64,000 nt of DNA from Phytophthora sp. 'mugwort' (lineage: Eukaryota > Oomycota > Peronosporomycetes > Peronosporales > Peronosporaceae): contig JAUCEF010000018.1 of assembly GCA_033558025.1 (NCBI GenBank), positions 3,906,001 to 3,970,000 of the forward strand, read 5' to 3'. Positions within the stretch are counted from its first letter, which is position 1. Every line of letters starts with the position of its first letter. Of the stretch, positions 61,463 through 64,000 are shown one piece after another. The notes beneath the pieces are model-generated. The model did not search any database, was not told where the DNA came from, and saw nothing but the letters and a program-made list of their open reading frames with translations. The position numbers and the translations under genes were made by a program.

Positions 61463-64000
61463 CTATGTATGGCCAATGCACTGATCGGTTTCGTGAGAAT
61501 TTTTTGGGAGCTGGTGGAGGACGGAGCGATCAGACCGATTAAGTGCGGGAGCTTGGTTGACTTGCTGGACTGCACGTGGCTGCTGAACTTGGGACTGAGG
61601 TCGTGATCGACGCTCTTGCTGGTGGTAGAAGTAGTTGTAGTTGAGCTGGGTCACAATTTCGTTCACGTAAGGAGAAGCCCCATGTTTCTGCATGGCTGTC
61701 AGCATAACTACCAGGAAGTGCGACTGTCTCTTGAATTCCTTTGAGCTTCTTGCCATTTCAGACTGAAGGATACGAAAGTCCGGGTGCTCCAGCAACTGGA
61801 CAGTTGGCACCTTGTGACTCCCTCTCTTGGCTACTTGATCGGATTCTTCCTCATCTTCACTCAAACAATCCGGGAAATATTTGCGTAAATTTCGGTCGAC
61901 TGCGCTGACGAACGCATCAACTTGGCCAACAAAGCGTAAAATGTGGTTGAAGGTTGTCAGAATGTACTGAATCACGGTCGCGTGCTTCATAAACATTAAC
62001 AGTCTATCGTGTCAAAACTAGATGCCAGAAAAAAATGCTTTTAACCCAGCAAACAACTTCGTACCTTTTCCAAAAGAAAGAAGCGGCTTAGTAGGTGGTC
62101 GAGATATTGCTCATGAGTAGCATTCATCTTTGATAGAAGCAACCGGCACGTAAGTACAGATTACAATATAGTGATAGTAACGCAACAGTACAAAAAGTAG
62201 TTAAAAAGCCATACCTCTGCCAGACTTCGTGAGGATTGCAGGATATGGCGATATTTGGACCATCCTTCGCTTGATATCTGTCACGCAGTAGATGTGAATG
62301 GAACCAGGCTAGCTAATATGTTACAGATCATTTCCGTCCGTACCTGACTTGTAAGATAGCTTAGCAAGCTTTTCGTGTAATGCAGCATATCAGCAATTTG
62401 AATGAGTAGTTGACGCATATCCTTCTCGACACTAAATACAAACACTGTGAGCCGCAAGCAAATAAAACAAACAATTCTGACTTAGCATTTTACGTACAAC
62501 ATGTAGCTCCGACGATGTCGAAGAATTGACTTAAACTGCAGGTGGCATCAACACGAGTTAGCGAGCGTAAAGGTAACAGAAGCCACACTTAATGGTTTGA
62601 AGCGACATACGTTGACCAGAGCTGACTCCACTGCCTTCACCTGAATGAGGAAGACCCCAAGCTTTGAGTATTTCTGCATGATTGACGCACTGAAAAGTAC
62701 ACGCAGTGGCTGTCGCGCTGCAAATGTGAAGTGCAAGCACTTCATTGTCACAATATCGATGCTGGCAACGCTCGTGGTGCTATCCAGGAGACTAAAGTCT
62801 ACACGGACACACAGTCGATCACCAATTTGCTGCTGTGAAGATGATAGTGAATTGTCCGCGAATACTCCTTGAACCGCACTCTGGTGAAAGGAATTGATCT
62901 TCTCGCTGTCGGCCCATGCGACGGGGTTCTCTCGCATGTGAGCAATTAATCTTCCACTGAAAACACTAAAAACGTCTTGCTGCAGTACGCGAACACCAAG
63001 CGTATTAGAATGAGTCACTAGTAGTAACCCATTGCAGCCATAAATGCATTCTGCTTTACCTGTTCCATCAGAACAAACATTCGAAGAGCTTCCACGTGCT
63101 CCATGTAGTACAATTTATCTCGAAAAATATCTGTGATCTCGCCGTTTAGTTCACGGCACTGAAATCATTTAGCAAATCGAGCAGATGTTAGTACGTCACA
63201 GGCATGCATTAAGAAAATCTAGCTGTTGTACCTTTGACTCAACGTGCCTAGTGAGACATCGTTTCAAAACCCGGTTAAAAGGTTCGCACTCCAACATTAT
63301 TTGTTCTAAGGAAAATGAGTCTTCGTAGGTATGCTGGTGTAATGTTGTAAACACTGAGAAAATGCCACGATTTCGTCTGCATCCCATTGTCTCGAGCTCG
63401 CTTAAAAGTGAGTTGTGCAAAGAGAGCCCAGACTGCTCAAGTTTATCCAAAGGGTTATCTTCCGTATGCTGGTGTTGTTGCAAAAAGCGATTCTTTATCT
63501 GTCGACTGGCCAATGCCTCGTTCATCAAATCGGTCATAGACCCCAGGAATTTTGGAACAAGAGACCGATTTACTTCGAATGGAGCCAGCGATAACAGACT
63601 CTCACGAAAGCTTTGGTTTCTTTCGTGCATTGGAGAAGCACCCGCGTTCATCGATGTAGGTGTAGCGAAAAACAACTCTCGATCGAGAGGAATCGTCTCA
63701 AAGTGGCCCCTTTCAAAGATCATCCGGTTTATCAAATCCAAATAGGGGTCAAGCGCCCCAATAAATAAATGCAACAGGACGTCGGATCGCGTTAAACGAC
63801 CCGCAGTTCTTGCATTTTCGTCGACCGTCACACCTTCAACGTATTCTACTTCCATCAAGTGATATAGTGAATCAAGCACACACTTCGCTTGCTCGGCACG
63901 CTTAATCTCGTGCCAATGTCGATCTGATAACCCAACGAAACATGTCATTAAGACTCCCTTGAGCCACGAAATCATGCTGAATATCTCTTTCAAACCACCA
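61463..64000 (-). CDS. gamma-tubulin complex component (GCP5/GCP6-like), partial, 8 exons
   Basis: A Spc97/Spc98 (GCP) family protein of the ring complex that nucleates microtubules at spindle poles; the N-terminal part lies beyond the window. Proposed minus-strand exons: 64,000-63,232, 63,158-63,060, 62,979-62,611, 62,535-62,494, 62,424-62,344, 62,277-62,215, 62,127-62,065 and 61,984-61,463, with seven GT-AG introns of 66-87 bases, all phase 0. The joined frame gives the family's landmarks: LLHLFIGALDPYLDLINRMI, MEHVEALRMFVLMEQQDVFS, MLHYTKSLLSYLTSQ-ISSEG, THEQYLDHLLSRFFLLEK-H then ATVIQYILTTFNHILRF, and the C-terminal LNYNYFY. About 668 residues are in the window. Assignment to GCP5 or GCP6 rather than GCP4 is by feel for the C-terminus and needs a tree. 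Confidence 0.85.

Overview
The window is nuclear DNA from an oomycete, most likely Phytophthora or a close relative in the Peronosporales. The protein-coding genes have long, mostly intron-free reading frames, and the fatty-acid-hydroxylase-type cytochrome P450s are of a kind known to be expanded in oomycetes. Three genes carry short pyrimidine/CAATTT-like motifs resembling oomycete initiators. The repeats belong to families typical of Phytophthora: copia, gypsy, LINE, MULE, hAT, Tc1/mariner, pogo-like and Crypton-like. The species cannot be fixed from the sequence alone.

Layout. Positions 1-18,900 are a graveyard of broken mobile elements: a GCR1_C/Crypton-type fragment, a BED-finger hAT-like fragment, a mariner-like transposase split by about 0.7 kb of foreign DNA, a gypsy reverse-transcriptase scrap, a tyrosine-recombinase remnant, a pogo/Tc5 DNA-binding scrap, a MULE transposase interrupted by a small copia element, a helix-turn-helix transposase head and a Ulp1-type protease remnant. 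Positions 18,972-32,330 are the gene island: a Prp2/DHX16 spliceosomal DEAH helicase, two convergent P450s and a full-length ABCC (MRP-type) transporter. Positions 33,086-40,648 are one complete but decayed LINE of 7.56 kb bounded by a perfect 17-bp target duplication. It separates the ABCC gene from a third P450 with which it was originally divergent. Positions 40,808-44,992 hold P450 number three, a P450 fragment and P450 number four. Positions 45,170-46,130 are a wrecked class I (HDAC8-like) histone deacetylase gene. Positions 46,700-61,084 are again elements: a second hAT fragment, a chromodomain-like piece, and a copia element (A) in which one LTR was hit by a Tc1-like transposon and the other by a second copia element (B). 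Copia B itself carries a 1.4-kb internal inversion. Positions 61,463 to the end are the 3' part of a gamma-tubulin-complex-component gene with at least eight exons.

How the genes relate. The four P450 genes share the same architecture (N-terminal membrane anchor, I-helix AGRDTTAQ, ExxR, FKPERW, heme loop) and are clearly local duplicates. With the ABCC exporter between them they could form a lipid oxidation/export or detoxification neighbourhood; that is inference from position only. The helicase (splicing) and the gamma-tubulin component (microtubule nucleation) are housekeeping genes with no evident link to the cluster. No rRNA gene, intact tRNA gene or CRISPR array was seen.
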